A stretch of DNA of 64,000 bases from Utricularia gibba (GCA_002189035.1 NEEC01000144.1:42101-106100); one strand, 5' to 3'; positions 46,923 through 61,432 are shown, numbered from the stretch's first letter. The notes: generated by a model not told the origin, from the letters alone. A program made the numbers and translations.

Positions 46923-47206
46923 GTGATCCATTTTTAACGTTGGGTTTTCGGCAGCTGCCTACATGGTTTCTTAAGGAAAAGCTTGTCGTTTTGGTAAGGT
47001 GCTTTCATTGGGAACTTCGTTCGGACCAATCCGGTCCTATTCGACGAAAATCGTGATGCATTTATTGAAGTTAGGATGTCATGAGCACCCCAAATGGTTT
47101 TCTCATCCACAAGCTTTACATTTGAGGAGGCGCTCTCGAGGGCACCGGGATCGGGCCGGAGGTCGGGTCGGGCTCGGGCCATAGTCATTTGTAGCCCGGC
47201 AAAAAA
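46923..47206 (+). repeat. Short monomer S9 (284 bp, 25-bp CCCAA deletion type)
   Basis: This is the last short monomer in the window and carries the full linked set, including TTTCTTAAGG, GGTAAGGTGC and TTCATTGGG. The register stops after the next monomer (47207, GCTTACATGG with TTCGATTCG), which marks the transition to domain 4. Confidence 0.85.
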
Positions 47207-50200
47207 GTGATCCATTTATTAACGTTGGGTTTTCGGCAGCTGCTTACATGGTTTCTTAAGGAAAACTTGTCGTTTTGGGTGGGTGCTGTTGTTCGGAACT
47301 TCGTCCGGACCCAAGGTTCGATTCGACTCCTGAGCCCAATCGGGTCCTATTCGACGAAAATCGTGATGCATTTTTTGAAGTTAGGATGTCATGAGCACCC
47401 CAAATGGTTTTCTCACCACAAGCTTTTATTTGAGGAGGCGCTCTCGAGGGGCACTAGGATCGGGCCGGAGGTCGGTCGGGCTCGGGCCCATAGTCATTTG
47501 TAGCCCGGCAAAAAAAGTGATCCATTTATTAACGTTGGGTTTTCGGCAGCTGCCTACATGGTTTCTGAAGGAAAAGCTTGTCGTTTTTGGGAGGGTGCTG
47601 TTGTTGGGAACTTCGTCCGGACCCAAGGTTCGGTTCGACTCCTGAGCCCAATGGGGTCCTATTCGACGAAAATCGTGATGCATTTTTGAAGTTAGGATGT
47701 CATGGGCACCCCAAATGGTTTTCTTGTCCACAAGCTTTATATTTGAGGAGGCGCTCTCGAGGGGCACTAGGATCGGGCCGGAGGTCGGGTCGAACTCGGG
47801 CCCATAGTCATTTGTAGCCCGGCAAAAAAAGTGATCCATTTATTAACGTTGGGTTTTCGGGCAGCTGCCTACATTGTTTCTGAAGGAAAAGCTTGTCGTT
47901 TTTGGGTGGGTGCTTTCGTTGGGAAGTTCATCCGGACCCAAGGTTCTGTTCGACTCCTGAGCCAATGGGGTCCTATTCGACGAAAATCGTGATGCATTTT
48001 TTGAAGTTAGGATGTCATGAGCACCCCAAATGGTTTTCTTGTCCACAAGCTTTATATTTGAGGAGGCGCTCTCGAGGGGCACCAGGATCGGGCCGGAGGT
48101 CAGGTCGGGCTCGGCCCCATAGTCATTTGTAGCCCGGCAAAAAAATGTGATCCATTTATTAACGTTGGGTTTTCGGCAGCTGCCTACATGGTTTGTGAAG
48201 GAAAAGCTTGTCGTTTTTGGGTGGGTGCTTTGTTCGGAAATTCGTCCGGACCCAAGGTTCGGTTCGACTCCTGAGCCCAATCGGGTCCTATTCGACGAAA
48301 ATCGTGATGCATTTTTTGAAGTTAGGATGTCATGAGCACCCCAAATGGTTTTCTCAACCACAAGCTTTTTATTTGAGGAGGCGCTCTCGAGGGGCACTAG
48401 GATCGGGCCGGAGGTCATATCGCTCGGGCCCATAGTCATTTGTAGCCCGGCAAAAAAAGTGATCCATTTATTAACGTTGGGTTTTCGGCAGCTGCCTACA
48501 TGGTTTCTGAAGGAAAAGCTTGTCGTTTTTGGTGGGTGCTTTTGTTGGGAATTCATCCGGACCCAAGGTTCGGTTCGACTCCTGAGCCCAATGGGGTCCT
48601 ATTCGACGAAAATCGTGATGCATTTTTTGAAGTTAGGATGTCATGAGCACCCCAAATGGTTTTCTTGTCCACAAGCTTTATATTTGAGGAGGCGCTCTCG
48701 AGGGCACTAGATCGGGCCGGAGGTCAGGTCGGGCTCGGCCCATAGTCATTTGTAGCCCGGCAAAAAAGTGATCCATTTATTAACGTTGGGTTTTCGGCAC
48801 CTGCCTACATGGTTTCTGAAGGAAAAGCTTGTCGTTTTTGGGTGGTGCTTTGTTCGGAAATTCGTCCGGACCCAAGGTTCGGTTCGACTCCTGAGCCCAA
48901 TGGGGTCCTATTCGACGAAAATCGTGATGCATTTTTTGAAGTTAGGATGTCATGAGCACCCCAAATGGTTTTCTTGTCCACAAGCTTTTATATTTGAGGA
49001 GGCGCTCTCGAGGGGCACCGATCGGGCCGGAGGTCGGTCGGGCTCGGCCCATAGTCATTTGTAGCCCGGCAAAAAAAGTGATCCATTTATTAACGTTGGG
49101 TTTTCGGCACCTGCCTACATGGTTTGAAGGAAAAGCTTGTCGTTTTTGGGTGGGTGCTTTCGTTGGGAAGTTCATCCGGACCCAAGGTTCGGTTCGACTC
49201 CTGAGCCCAATCGGGTCCTATTCGACGAAAATCGTGATGCATTTTTTGAAGTTAGGATGTCATGAGCACCCCAAATGGTTTTCTTGTCCACAAGCTTTAT
49301 ATTTGAGGAGGCGCTCTCGAGGGGCACAGGATCGGGCCGGAGGTCGGGTCGGGCTCGGCCCATAGTCATTTGTAGCCCGGCAAAAAAGTGATCCATTTAT
49401 TAACGTTGGGTTTTCGGCAGCTGCCTACATGGTTTCTGAAGGAAAAGCTTGTCGTTTTTGGGTGGGTGCTTTGTTCGGAAATTCGTCCGGACCCAAGGTT
49501 CGGTTCGACTCCTGAGCCCAATCGGGTCCTATTCGACGAAAATCGTGATGCATTTTTTTGAAGTTAGGATGTCATGAGCACCCCAAATGGTTTTCTCAAC
49601 CACAGCTTTTTATTTGAGGAGGCGCTCTCGAGGGGCACTAGGATCGGGCCGGAGGTCAGGTCGGCTCGGGCCCATAGTCATTTGTAGCCCGGCAAAAAAG
49701 TGATCCATTTATTAACGTTGGGTTTTCGGCAGCTGCCTACATGGTTTCTGAAGGAAAAGCTTGTCGTTTTTGGGTGGGTGCTTTTGTTGGGAATTCGTCC
49801 GGACCCAAGGTTCGGTTCGACTCCTGAGCCCAAGGGTCCTATTCGACGAAAATCGTGATGCATTTTTTGAAGTTAGGATGTCATGAGCACCCCAAATGGT
49901 TTTCTTGTCCACAAGCTTTATATTTGAGGAGGCGCTCTCGAGGGCACTAGGATCGGGCCGGAGGTCAGGTCGGGCTCGGCCCATAGTCATTTGTAGCCCG
50001 GCAAAAAAGTGATCCATTTATTAACGTTGGGTTTTCGGCAGCTGCCTACATGGTTTCTGAAGGAAAAGCTTGTCGTTTTTGGGTGGGTGCTTTGTTGGAA
50101 ATTCGTCCGGACCCAAGGTTCGGTTCGACTCCTGAGCCCAATGGGGTCCTATTCGACGAAAATCGTGATGCATTTTTGAAGTTAGGATGTCATGAGCACC

Positions 50201-50625
50201 CAAATGGTTTTCTTGTCCACAAGCTTTATATTTGAGGAGGCGCTCTCGAGGGCACCAGGATCGGGCCGGAGGTCAGGTCGCTCGGCCCATAGTCATTTGT
50301 AGCCCGGCAAAAAAGTGATCCATTTATTAACGTTGGGTTTTCGGCAGCTGCCTACATGGTTTCTGAAGGAAAAGCTTGTCGTTTTTGGGTGGGTGCTTGT
50401 TTGGGAATTCATCCGGACCCAAGGTTCGGTTCGACTCCTGAGCCCAATGGGTCCTATTCGACGAAAATCGTGATGCATTTTTTTGAAGTTAGGATGTCAT
50501 GAGCACCCCAAATGGTTTTCTTGTCCACAAGCTTTATATTTGAGGAGGCGCTCTCGAGGGGCACTAGGATCGGGCCGGAGGTCGGGTCGGGCTCGGCCCA
50601 TAGTCATTTGTAGCCCGGCAAAAAA

Positions 50626-50927
50626 GTGATCCATTTATTAACGTTGGGTTTTCGGCAGCTGCCTACATGTTTCTGAAGGAAAAGCTTGTCGTTTTTGGGT
50701 GGGTGCTGTTGTTGGAAATTCGTCCGGACCCAAGGTTCGGTTCGACTCCTGAGCCCAATCGGGTCCTATTCGACGAAAATCGTGATGCATTTTTTTTATG
50801 TCATGAGCACCCCAAATGGTTTTCTCAACCACAAGCTTTATTTGAGGAGGCGCTCTCGAGGGCACTAGGATCGGGCCGGAGGTCAGGTCGGCTCGGGCCC
50901 ATAGTCATTTGTAGCCCGGCAAAAAAA
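50626..50927 (+). repeat. Monomer with deletion at the start of half B
   Basis: After GTGATGCAT a T-run joins directly to ATGTCATGAGC near 50791-50800, so the GAAGTTAGG block is missing. The rest of the monomer is normal apart from a shortened AAGCTTTATTTG stretch. Confidence 0.7.
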
Positions 50928-53900
50928 GTGATCCATTTATTAACGTTGGGTTTTCGGCAGCTGCCTACATGGTTTCTGAAGGAAAAGCTTGTCGTTTTTG
51001 GGTGGGTGCTTTTGTTGGGAATTCATCCGGACCCAAGGTTCGGTTCGACTCCTGAGCCCAATGGGGTCCTATTCGACGAAAATCGTGATGCATTTTTTGA
51101 AGTTAGGATGTCATGAGCACCCCAAATGGTTTTCTTGTCCACAAGCTTTATATTTGAGGAGGCGCTCTCGAGGGGCACTAGGATCGGGCCGGAGGTCGGT
51201 CGGCTCGGGCCCATAGTCATTTGTAGCCCGGCAAAAAAGTGATCCATTTATTAACGTTGGGTTTTCGGCAGCTGCCTACATGGTTTCTGAAGGAAAAGCT
51301 TGTCGTTTTTGGGTGGGTGCTTTGTTGGATTCATCCGGACCCAAGGTTCGGTTCGACTCCTGAGCCCAATGGGGTCCTATTCGACGAAAATCGTGATGCA
51401 TTTTTTGAAGTTAGGATGTCATGAGCACCCCAAATGGTTTTCTTGTCCACAAGCTTTATATTTGAGGAGGCGCTCTCGAGGGGCACCAGGATCGGGCCGG
51501 AGGTCAGGTCGGGCTCGGGCCCATAGTCATTTGTAGCCCGGCAAAAAAGTGATCCATTTATTAACGTTGGGTTTTCGGCAGCTGCCTACATGGTTTCTGA
51601 AGGAAAAGCTTGTCGTTTTTGGTGGGTGCTTTGTTGGGAATTCTCCGGACCCAAGGTTCGGTTCGACTCCTGAGCCCAATGGGTCCTATTCGACGAAAAT
51701 CGTGATGCATTTTTTGAAGTTAGGATGTCATGAGCACCCCAAATGGTTTTGTCCACAAGCTTTATATTTGAGGAGCGCTCTCGAGGGGCACCAGGATCGG
51801 GCCGGAGGTCGGTCGGGCTCGGCCCATAGTCATTTGTAGCCCGGCAAAAAAGTGATCCATTTATTAACGTTGGGTTTTCGGCAGCTGCCTACATGGTTTC
51901 TGAAGGAAAAGCTTGTCGTTTTTGGTGGGTGCTTTCGTTGGGAATTCATCCGGACCCAAGGTTCGGTTCGACTCCTGAGCCCAATGGGTCCTATTCGACG
52001 AAAATCGTGATGCATTTTTTGAAGTTAGGATGTCATGAGCACCCCAAATGGTTTTCTGTCCACAAGCTTTATTTGAGGAGGCGCTCTCGAGGGGCACTAG
52101 GATCGGGCGGAGTCAGGTCGGGCTCGGCCCATAGTCATTTGTAGCCCGGCAAAAAAAGTGATCCATTTATTAACGTTGGGTTTTCGGCAGCTGCCTACAT
52201 GGTTTCTGAAGGAAAAGCTTGTCGTTTTGGGTGGGTGCTTGTTGGAAATTCGTCCGGACCCAAGGTTCGGTTCGACTCCTGAGCCCAATCGGGTCCTATT
52301 CGACGAAAATCGTGATGCATTTTTTGAAGTTAGGATGTCATGAGCACCCCAAATGGTTTTCTGTCCACAAGCTTTATATTTGAGGAGGCGCTCTCGAGGG
52401 GCACCAGGATCGGGCCGGAGGTCGGGTCGGGCTCGGGCCCATAGTCATTTGTAGCCCGGCAAAAAAAGTGATCCATTTATTAACGTTGGGTTTTCGGCAG
52501 CTGCCTACATGGTTTCTGAAGGAAAAGCTTGTCGTTTTTGGGTGGGTGCTTTGTTGGGAATTCGTCCGGACCCAAGGTTCGGTTCGACTCCTGAGCCCAA
52601 TGGGTCCTATTCGACGAAAATCGTGATGCATTTTTTGAAGTTAGGATGTCATGAGCACCCCAAATGGTTTTCTTGTCCACAAGCTTTATATTTGAGGAGG
52701 CGCTCTCGAGGGGCACTAGGATCGGGCCGGAGGTCAGGTCGGGCTCGGCCCATAGTCATTTGTAGCCCGGCAAAAAAGTGATCCATTTATTAACGTTGGG
52801 TTTTCGGCACCTGCCTACATGGTTTCTGAAGGAAAAGCTTGTCGTTTTTGGGTGGGTGCTTTCGTTGGAATTCATCCGGACCCAAGGTTCGGTTCGACTC
52901 CTGAGCCCAAGGGTCCTATTCGACGAAAATCGTGATGCATTTTTTGAAGTTAGGATGTCATGAGCACCCCAAATGGTTTCTTGTCCACAAGCTTTATATT
53001 TGAGGAGGCGCTCTCGAGGGGCACTAGGATCGGGCCGGAGGTCAGGTCGGGCTCGGCCCATAGTCATTTGTAGCCCGGAAAAAAGTGATCCATTTATTAA
53101 CGTTGGGTTTTCGGCAGCTGCCTACATGTTTCTGAAGGAAAAGCTTGTCGTTTTTGGGTGGGTGCTTTCGTTGGGAAATTCATCCGGACCCAAGGTTCGG
53201 TTCGACTCCTGAGCCCAATGGGTCCTATTCGACGAAAATCGTGATGCATTTTTTGAAGTTAGGATGTCATGAGCACCCCAAATGGTTTTCTTGTCCACAA
53301 GCTTTATATTTGAGGAGGCGCTCTCGAGGGGCACCAGGATCGGGCCGGAGGTCAGGTCGGCTCGGCCCATAGTCATTTGTAGCCCGGCAAAAAATGTGAT
53401 CCATTTATTAACGTTGGGTTTTCGGCAGCTGCCTACATGGTTTCTGAAGGAAAAGCTTGTCGTTTTTGGGTGGTGCTGTTGTTCGGAAATTCGTCCGGAC
53501 CCAAGGTTCGGTTCGACTCCTGAGCCCAATCGGTCCTATTCGACGAAAATCGTGATGCATTTTTGAAGTTAGGATGTCATGAGCACCCCAAATGGTTTTC
53601 TCAACCACAGCTTTTTATTTGAGGAGGCGCTCTCGAGGGGCACTAGGATCGGGCCGGAGGTCATCGCTCGGGCCCATAGTCATTTGTAGCCCGGCAAAAA
53701 AAGTGATCCATTTATTAACGTTGGGTTTTCGGCAGCTGCCTACATGGTTTCTGAAGGAAAAGCTTGTCGTTTTTGGGTGGGTGCTTTTGTTGGAATTCAT
53801 CCGGACCCAAGGTTCGGTTCGACTCCTGAGCCCAATGGGGTCCTATTCGACGAAAATCGTGATGCATTTTTGAAGTTAGGATGTCATGAGCACCCCAAAT

Positions 53901-56900
53901 GGTTTTCTTGTCCACAAGCTTTATATTTGAGGAGGCGCTCTCGAGGGGCACTAGGATCGGGCCGGAGGTCAGGTCGGGCTCGGCCCATAGTCATTTGTAG
54001 CCCGGCAAAAAAAGTGATCCATTTATTAACGTTGGGTTTTCGGCAGCTGCCTACATGGTTTCTGAAGGAAAAGCTTGTCGTTTTTGGGTGGGTGCTTTGT
54101 TGGGAAATTCGTCCGGACCCAAGGTTCGGTTCGACTCCTGAGCCCAATGGGGTCCTATTCGACGAAAATCGTGATGCATTTTTTGAAGTTAGGATGTCAT
54201 GAGCACCCCAAATGGTTTTCTTGTCCACAAGCTTTATATTTGAGGAGGCGCTCTCGAGGGGCACCAGGATCGGGCCGGAGGTCAGGTCGGGCTCGGCCCA
54301 TAGTCATTTGTAGCCCGGCAAAAAAAGTGATCCATTTATTAACGTTGGGTTTTCGGCAGCTGCCTACATGGTTTCTGAAGGAAAAGCTTGTCGTTTTTGG
54401 GTGGGTGCTTTGTTGGGAATTCGTCCGGACCCAAGGTTCGGTTCGACTCCTGAGCCCAATGGGTCCTATTCGACGAAAATCGTGATGCATTTTTTTGAAG
54501 TTAGGATGTCATGAGCACCCCAAATGGTTTTCTTGTCCACAAGCTTTATATTTGAGGAGGCGCTCTCGAGGGGCACCAGGATCGGGCCGGAGGTCGGGTC
54601 GGGCTCGGCCCATAGTCATTTGTAGCCCGGCAAAAAAAGTGATCCATTTATTAACGTTGGGTTTTCGGCAGCTGCCTACATTGTTTCTGAAGGAAAAGCT
54701 TGTCGTTTTTGGGTGGGTGCTTTGTTGGGAATTCATCCGGACCCAAGGTTCGGTTCGACTCCTGAGCCCAATGGGGTCCTATTCGACGAAAATCGTGATG
54801 CATTTTTTGAAGTTAGGATGTCATGAGCACCCCAAATGGTTTTCTTGTCCACAAGCTTTATATTTGAGGAGGCGCTCTCGAGGGGCACCAGGATCGGGCC
54901 GGAGGTCAGGTCGGCTCGGCCCATAGTCATTTGTAGCCCGGCAAAAAAGTGATCCATTTATTAACGTTGGGTTTTCGGCACCTGCCTACATGGTTTCTGA
55001 AGGAAAAGCTTGTCGTTTTTGGTGGGTGCTTTGTTGGGAAATTCGTCCGGACCCAAGGTTCGGTTCGACTCCTGAGCCCAATCGGGTCCTATTCGACGAA
55101 AATCGTGATGCATTTTTGAAGTTAGGATGTCATGAGCACCCCAAATGGTTTCTCTCCACAAGCTTTATATTTGAGGAGGCGCTCTCGAGGGGCACTAGGA
55201 TCGGGCCGGAGGTCGGTCGGGCTCGGGCCCATAGTCATTTGTAGCCCGGCAAAAAAGTGATCCATTTATTAACGTTGGGTTTTCGGCAGCTGCCTACATG
55301 GTTTCTGAAGGAAAAGCTTGTCGTTTTTGGGTGGTGCTTTGTTGGAATTCATCCGGACCCAAGGTTCGGTTCGACTCCTGAGCCCAATGGGGTCCTATTC
55401 GACGAAAATCGTGATGCATTTTTTGAAGTTAGGATGTCATGAGCACCCCAAATGGTTTTCTTGTCCACAAGCTTTATATTTGAGGAGGCGCTCTCGAGGG
55501 GCACCAGGATCGGCCGGAGGTCAGGTCGGGCTCGGCCCATAGTCATTTGTAGCCCGGCAAAAAAGTGATCCATTTATTAACGTTGGGTTTTCGGCACCTG
55601 CCTACATGGTTTCTGAAGGAAAAGCTTGTCGTTTTTGGGTGGGTGCTTTGTTGGGAATTCATCCGGACCCAAGGTTCGGTTCGACTCCTGAGCCCAATCG
55701 GGTCCTATTCGACGAAAATCGTGATGCATTTTTTGAAGTTAGGATGTCATGAGCACCCCAAATGGTTTTTTGTCCACAAGCTTTATATTTGAGGAGGCGC
55801 TCTCGAGGGGCACTAGGATCGGGCCGGAGGTCAGGTCGGGCTCGGCCCATAGTCATTTGTAGCCCGGCAAAAAAAGTGATCCATTTATTAACGTTGGGTT
55901 TTCGGCAGCTGCCTACATTGTTTCTGAAGGAAAAGCTTGTCGTTTTTGGGTGGGTGCTTTCGTTGGGAATTCATCCGGACCCAAGGTTCGGTTCGACTCC
56001 TGAGCCCAATGGGTCCTATTCGACGAAAATCGTGATGCATTTTTTGAAGTTAGGATGTCATGAGCACCCCAAATGGTTTTCTTGTCCACAAGCTTTATTT
56101 GAGGAGCGCTCTCGAGGGGCACCAGGATCGGCCGGAGGTCGGGTCGCTCGGCCCATAGTCATTTGTAGCCCGGCAAAAAAAGTGATCCATTTTAACGTTG
56201 GGTTTTCGGCAGCTGCCTACATGTTTCTGAAGGAAAAGCTTGTCGTTTTTGGTGGTGCTTGTTGTTCGGAAATTCGTCCGGACCCAAGGTTCGGTTCGAC
56301 TCCTGAGCCCAATCGGGTCCTATTCGACGAAAATCGTGATGCATTTTTTGAAGTTAGGATGTCATGAGCACCCCAAATGGTTTTTCAACCACAGCTTTTT
56401 ATTTGAGGAGGCGCTCTCGAGGGCACTAGGATCGGGCCGGAGGTCAGTCGGCTCGGGCCCATAGTCATTTGTAGCCCGGCAAAAAAAAGTGATCCATTTA
56501 TTAACGTTGGTTTTCGGCAGCTGCCTACATGGTTTCTGAAGGAAAAGCTTGTCGTTTTTGGGTGGGTGCTTTTGTTGGAATTCGTCCGGACCCAAGGTTC
56601 GGTTCGACTCCTGAGCCCAATCGGGTCCTATTCGACGAAAATCGTGATGCATTTTTTGAAGTTAGGATGTCATGAGCACCCCAAATGGTTTCTTGTCCAC
56701 AAGCTTTATATTTGAGGAGGCGCTCTCGAGGGGCACCAGGATCGGGCCGGAGGTCAGGTCGGGCTCGGCCCATAGTCATTTGTAGCCCGGCAAAAAAGTG
56801 ATCCATTTATTAACGTTGGGTTTTCGGCACCTGCCTACATGTTTCTGAAGGAAAAGCTTGTCGTTTTTGGGTGGGTGCTTTCGTTGGAAGTTCATCCGGA

Positions 56901-59900
56901 CCCAAGGTTCGGTTCGACTCCTGAGCCCAATGGGTCCTATTCGACGAAAATCGTGATGCATTTTTTGAAGTTAGGATGTCATGAGCACCCCAAATGGTTT
57001 CTTGTCCACAAGCTTTATATTTGAGGAGGCGCTCTCGAGGGGCACCAGGATCGGGCCGGAGGTCAGGTCGGGCTCGGCCCATAGTCATTTGTAGCCCGGC
57101 AAAAAAGTGATCCATTTATTAACGTTGGGTTTTCGGCAGCTGCCTACATTGTTTCTGAAGGAAAAGCTTGTCGTTTTTGGGTGGGTGCTTTCGTTGGGAA
57201 TTCATCCGGACCCAAGGTTCGGTTCGACTCCTGAGCCCAATGGGGTCCTATTCGACGAAAATCGTGATGCATTTTTTTGAAGTTAGGATGTCATGAGCAC
57301 CCCAAATGGTTTTCTTGTCCACAAGCTTTATATTTGAGGAGGCGCTCTCGAGGGGCACCAGGATCGGGCCGGAGGTCAGGTCGGGCTCGGCCCATAGTCA
57401 TTTGTAGCCCGGCAAAAAAGTGATCCATTTATTAACGTTGGGTTTTCGGCAGCTGCCTACATGGTTTCTGAAGGAAAAGCTTGTCGTTTTTGGGTGGTGC
57501 TTTGTTGGGAAATTCGTCCGGACCCAAGGTTCGGTTCGACTCCTGAGCCCAATCGGGTCCTATTCGACGAAAATCGTGATGCATTTTTGAAGTTAGGATG
57601 TCATGAGCACCCCAAATGGTTTTCTCCACAAGCTTTATATTTGAGGAGGCGCTCTCGAGGGGCACCAGGATCGGGCCGGAGTCGGTCGGGCTCGGGCCCA
57701 TAGTCATTTGTAGCCCGGCAAAAAAGTGATCCATTTATTAACGTTGGGTTTTCGGCAGCTGCCTACATGGTTTCTGAAGGAAAAGCTTGTCGTTTTTGGG
57801 TGGGTGCTGTTGGGAAATTCGTCCGGACCCAAGGTTCGGTTCGACTCCTGAGCCCAATGGGTCCTATTCGACGAAAATCGTGATGCATTTTTTGAAGTTA
57901 GGATGTCATGAGCACCCCAAATGGTTTTCTTGTCCACAAGCTTTATATTTGAGGAGGCGCTCTCGAGGGGCACTAGGATCGGGCCGGAGGTCGGGTCGAA
58001 CTCGGGCCCATAGTCATTTGTAGCCCGGCAAAAAAAGTGATCCATTTATTAACGTTGGGTTTTCGGCAGCTGCCTACATTGTTTCTGAAGGAAAAGCTTG
58101 TCGTTTTTGGTGGGTGCTTTCGTTGGAATTCATCCGGACCCAAGGTTCGGTTCGACTCCTGAGCCCAATGGGGTCCTATTCGACGAAAATCGTGATGCAT
58201 TTTTTGAAGTTAGGATGTCATGAGCACCCCAAATGGTTTTCTTGTCCACAAGCTTTATATTTGAGGAGGCGCTCTCGAGGGGCACCAGGATCGGCCGGAG
58301 GTCGGTCGGCTCGGCCCCATAGTCATTTGTAGCCCGGCAAAAAAGTGATCCATTTATTAACGTTGGGTTTTCGGCACCTGCCTACATGGTTTCTGAAGGA
58401 AAAGCTTGTCGTTTTTGGGTGGGTGCTTTGTTGGGAATTCGTCCGGACCCAAGGTTCGGTTCGACTCCTGAGCCCAATCGGTCCTATTCGACGAAAATCG
58501 TGATGCATTTTTGAAGTTAGGATGTCATGAGCACCCCAAATGGTTTTCTCAACCACAAGCTTTATATTTGAGGAGGCGCTCTCGAGGGGCACTAGGATCG
58601 GGCCGGAGGTCTCGCTCGGGCCCATAGTCATTTGTAGCCCGGCAAAAAAAGTGATCCATTTATTAACGTTGGGTTTTCGGCAGCTGCCTACATGGTTTCT
58701 GAAGGAAAAGCTTGTCGTTTTTGGGTGGGTGCTTTTGTTGGAAATTCATCCGGACCCAAGGTTCGGTTCGACTCCTGAGCCCAATGGGTCCTATTCGACG
58801 AAAATCGTGATGCATTTTTTGAAGTTAGGATGTCATGAGCACCCCAAATGGTTTTCTTGTCCACAAGCTTTATATTTGAGGAGGCGCTCTCGAGGGGCAC
58901 TAGGATCGGGCCGGAGGTCGGTCGGGCTCGGCCCATAGTCATTTGTAGCCCGGCAAAAAAAGTGATCCATTTATTAACGTTGGGTTTTCGGCAGCTGCCT
59001 ACATGGTTTCTGAAGGAAAAGCTTGTCGTTTTTGGGTGGGTGCTTTGTTGGGAAATTCGTCCGGACCCAAGGTTCGGTTCGACTCCTGAGCCCAATGGGT
59101 CCTATTCGACGAAAATCGTGATGCATTTTTTGAAGTTAGGATGTCATGAGCACCCCAAATGGTTTTCTTGTCCACAAGCTTTATATTTGAGGAGGCGCTC
59201 TCGAGGGGCACCAGGATCGGGCCGGAGGTCAGGTCGGGCTCGGCCCATAGTCATTTGTAGCCCGGCAAAAAAGTGATCCATTTATTAACGTTGGGTTTTC
59301 GGCAGCTGCCTACATGGTTTCTGAAGGAAAAGCTTGTCGTTTTTGGGTGGGTGCTGTTGTTGGAATTCGTCCGGACCCAAGGTTCGGTTCGACTCCTGAG
59401 CCCAATGGGGTCCTATTCGACGAAAATCGTGATGCATTTTTGAAGTTAGGATGTCATGAGCACCCCAAATGGTTTTCTTGTCCACAAGCTTTATATTTGA
59501 GGAGGCGCTCTCGAGGGGCACTAGGATCGGGCCGGAGGTCGGGTCGGCTCGGGCCCATAGTCATTTGTAGCCCGGCAAAAAAAGTGATCCATTTATTAAC
59601 GTTGGGTTTTCGGCAGCTGCCTACATGGTTTCTGAAGGAAAAGCTTGTCGTTTTTGGGTGGGTGCTGTTGTTGGAAATTCGTCCGGACCCAAGGTTCGGT
59701 TCGACTCCTGAGCCCAATCGGGTCCTATTCGACGAAAATCGTGATGCATTTTTTGAAGTTAGGATGTCATGAGCACCCCAAATGGTTTTCTCATCCACAA
59801 GCTTTATATTTGAGGAGGCGCTCTCGAGGGGCACTAGGATCGGGCCGGAGGTCGGTCGGCTCGGCCCATAGTCATTTGTAGCCCGGCAAAAAAAGTGATC

Positions 59901-61131
59901 CATTTATTAACGTTGGGTTTTCGGCAGCTGCCTACATGGTTTCTGAAGGAAAAGCTTGTCGTTTTTGGGTGGTGCTTTTGTTGGGAATTCATCCGGACCC
60001 AAGGTTCGGTTCGACTCCTGAGCCCAATGGGTCCTATTCGACGAAAATCGTGATGCATTTTTGAAGTTAGGATGTCATGAGCACCCCAAATGGTTTTCTT
60101 CCACAAGCTTTATATTTGAGGAGGCGCTCTCGAGGGGCACCAGGATCGGGCCGGAGGTCAGGTCGGGCTCGGCCCATAGTCATTTGTAGCCCGGCAAAAA
60201 AGTGATCCATTTATTAACGTTGGGTTTTCGGCAGCTGCCTACATGGTTTCTGAAGGAAAAGCTTGTCGTTTTTGGGTGGGTGCTGTTGTTGGGAAATTCG
60301 TCCGGACCCAAGGTTCGGTTCGACTCCTGAGCCCAATGGGGTCCTATTCGACGAAAATCGTGATGCATTTTTTGAAGTTAGGATGTCATGAGCACCCCAA
60401 ATGGTTTTCTTGTCCACAAGCTTTATATTTGAGGAGGCGCTCTCGAGGGGCACAGGATCGGGCCGGAGGTCAGGTCGGGCTCGGCCCATAGTCATTTGTA
60501 GCCCGGCAAAAAAAGTGATCCATTTTATTAACGTTGGGTTTTCGGCAGCTGCCTACATGGTTTGAAGGAAAAGCTTGTCGTTTTTGGTGGGTGCTTTGTT
60601 GGGAATTCGTCCGGACCCAAGGTTCGGTTCGACTCCTGAGCCCAATGGGTCCTATTCGACGAAAATCGTGATGCATTTTTTTGAAGTTAGGATGTCATGA
60701 GCACCCCAAATGGTTTTCTTGTCCACAAGCTTTATATTTGAGGAGGCGCTCTCGAGGGGCACTAGGATCGGGCCGGAGGTCGGTCGGCTCGGCCCATAGT
60801 CATTTGTAGCCCGGCAAAAAAAGTGATCCATTTATTAACGTTGGGTTTTCGGCAGCTGCCTACATGGTTTCTGAAGGAAAAGCTTGTCGTTTTTGGTGGG
60901 TGCTTTTGTTGGGAATTCATCCGGACCCAAGGTTCGGTTCGACTCCTGAGCCCAAGGGTCCTATTCGACGAAAATCGTGATGCATTTTTTGAAGTTAGGA
61001 TGTCATGAGCACCCCAAATGGTTTTCTTGTCCACAAGCTTTATATTTGAGGAGGCGCTCTCGAGGGGCACAGGATCGGGCCGGAGGTCAGGTCGGGCTCG
61101 GCCCCATAGTCATTTGTAGCCCGGCAAAAAA

Positions 61132-61432
61132 GTGATCCATTTATTAACGTTGGGTTTTCGGCAGCTGCCTACATGGTTTCTGAAGGAAAAGCTTGTCGTT
61201 TTTTGGGTGGTGCTTTGTTGGGAAGTTCGTCCGGACCCAAGGTTCGTTCGACTCCTGAGCCCAATGGGTCCTATTCGACGAAAATCGTGATGCATTTTTG
61301 AAGTTAGGATGTCATGAGCACCCCAAATGGTTTTCTTGTCCACAAGCTTTATATTTGGCTCTCGAGGGCACTAGGATCGGGCCGGAGTCAGGTCGGGCTC
61401 GGCCCATAGTCATTTGTAGCCCGGCAAAAAAA
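61132..61432 (+). repeat. Monomer with deletion in mid half B
   Basis: TTATATTTG joins directly to GCTCTCGAGGG near 61351-61365, so the AGGAGGC block is missing. It lies in the otherwise homogeneous domain 4. Confidence 0.7.

Larger units (their letters stand above)
28425..47206 (+). repeat. Array domain 3: 9-monomer HOR region
   Basis: A nine-position register repeats here: (1) a short monomer with the CCCAA deletion; (2) a monomer often with GCTTACATGG; (3, 4) GGAAGTTCATCC types, often with TTCTG; (5) CACATGC or related; (6) a GATCTGG monomer, often ending CACGTCGAAC; (7) GGAAATTCGTCC with TAAAG or CATCC; (8) often GTCTTTTTTGGG and ATTTATTGAAG; (9) TTGTCC/GATCTGG. The private marker CACGTCGAAC occurs near 30239, 33015, 37303 and 43179, spaced 9, 14 and 19 monomers apart, as the register predicts with one 5-unit and one 10-unit copy. 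Confidence 0.75.
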
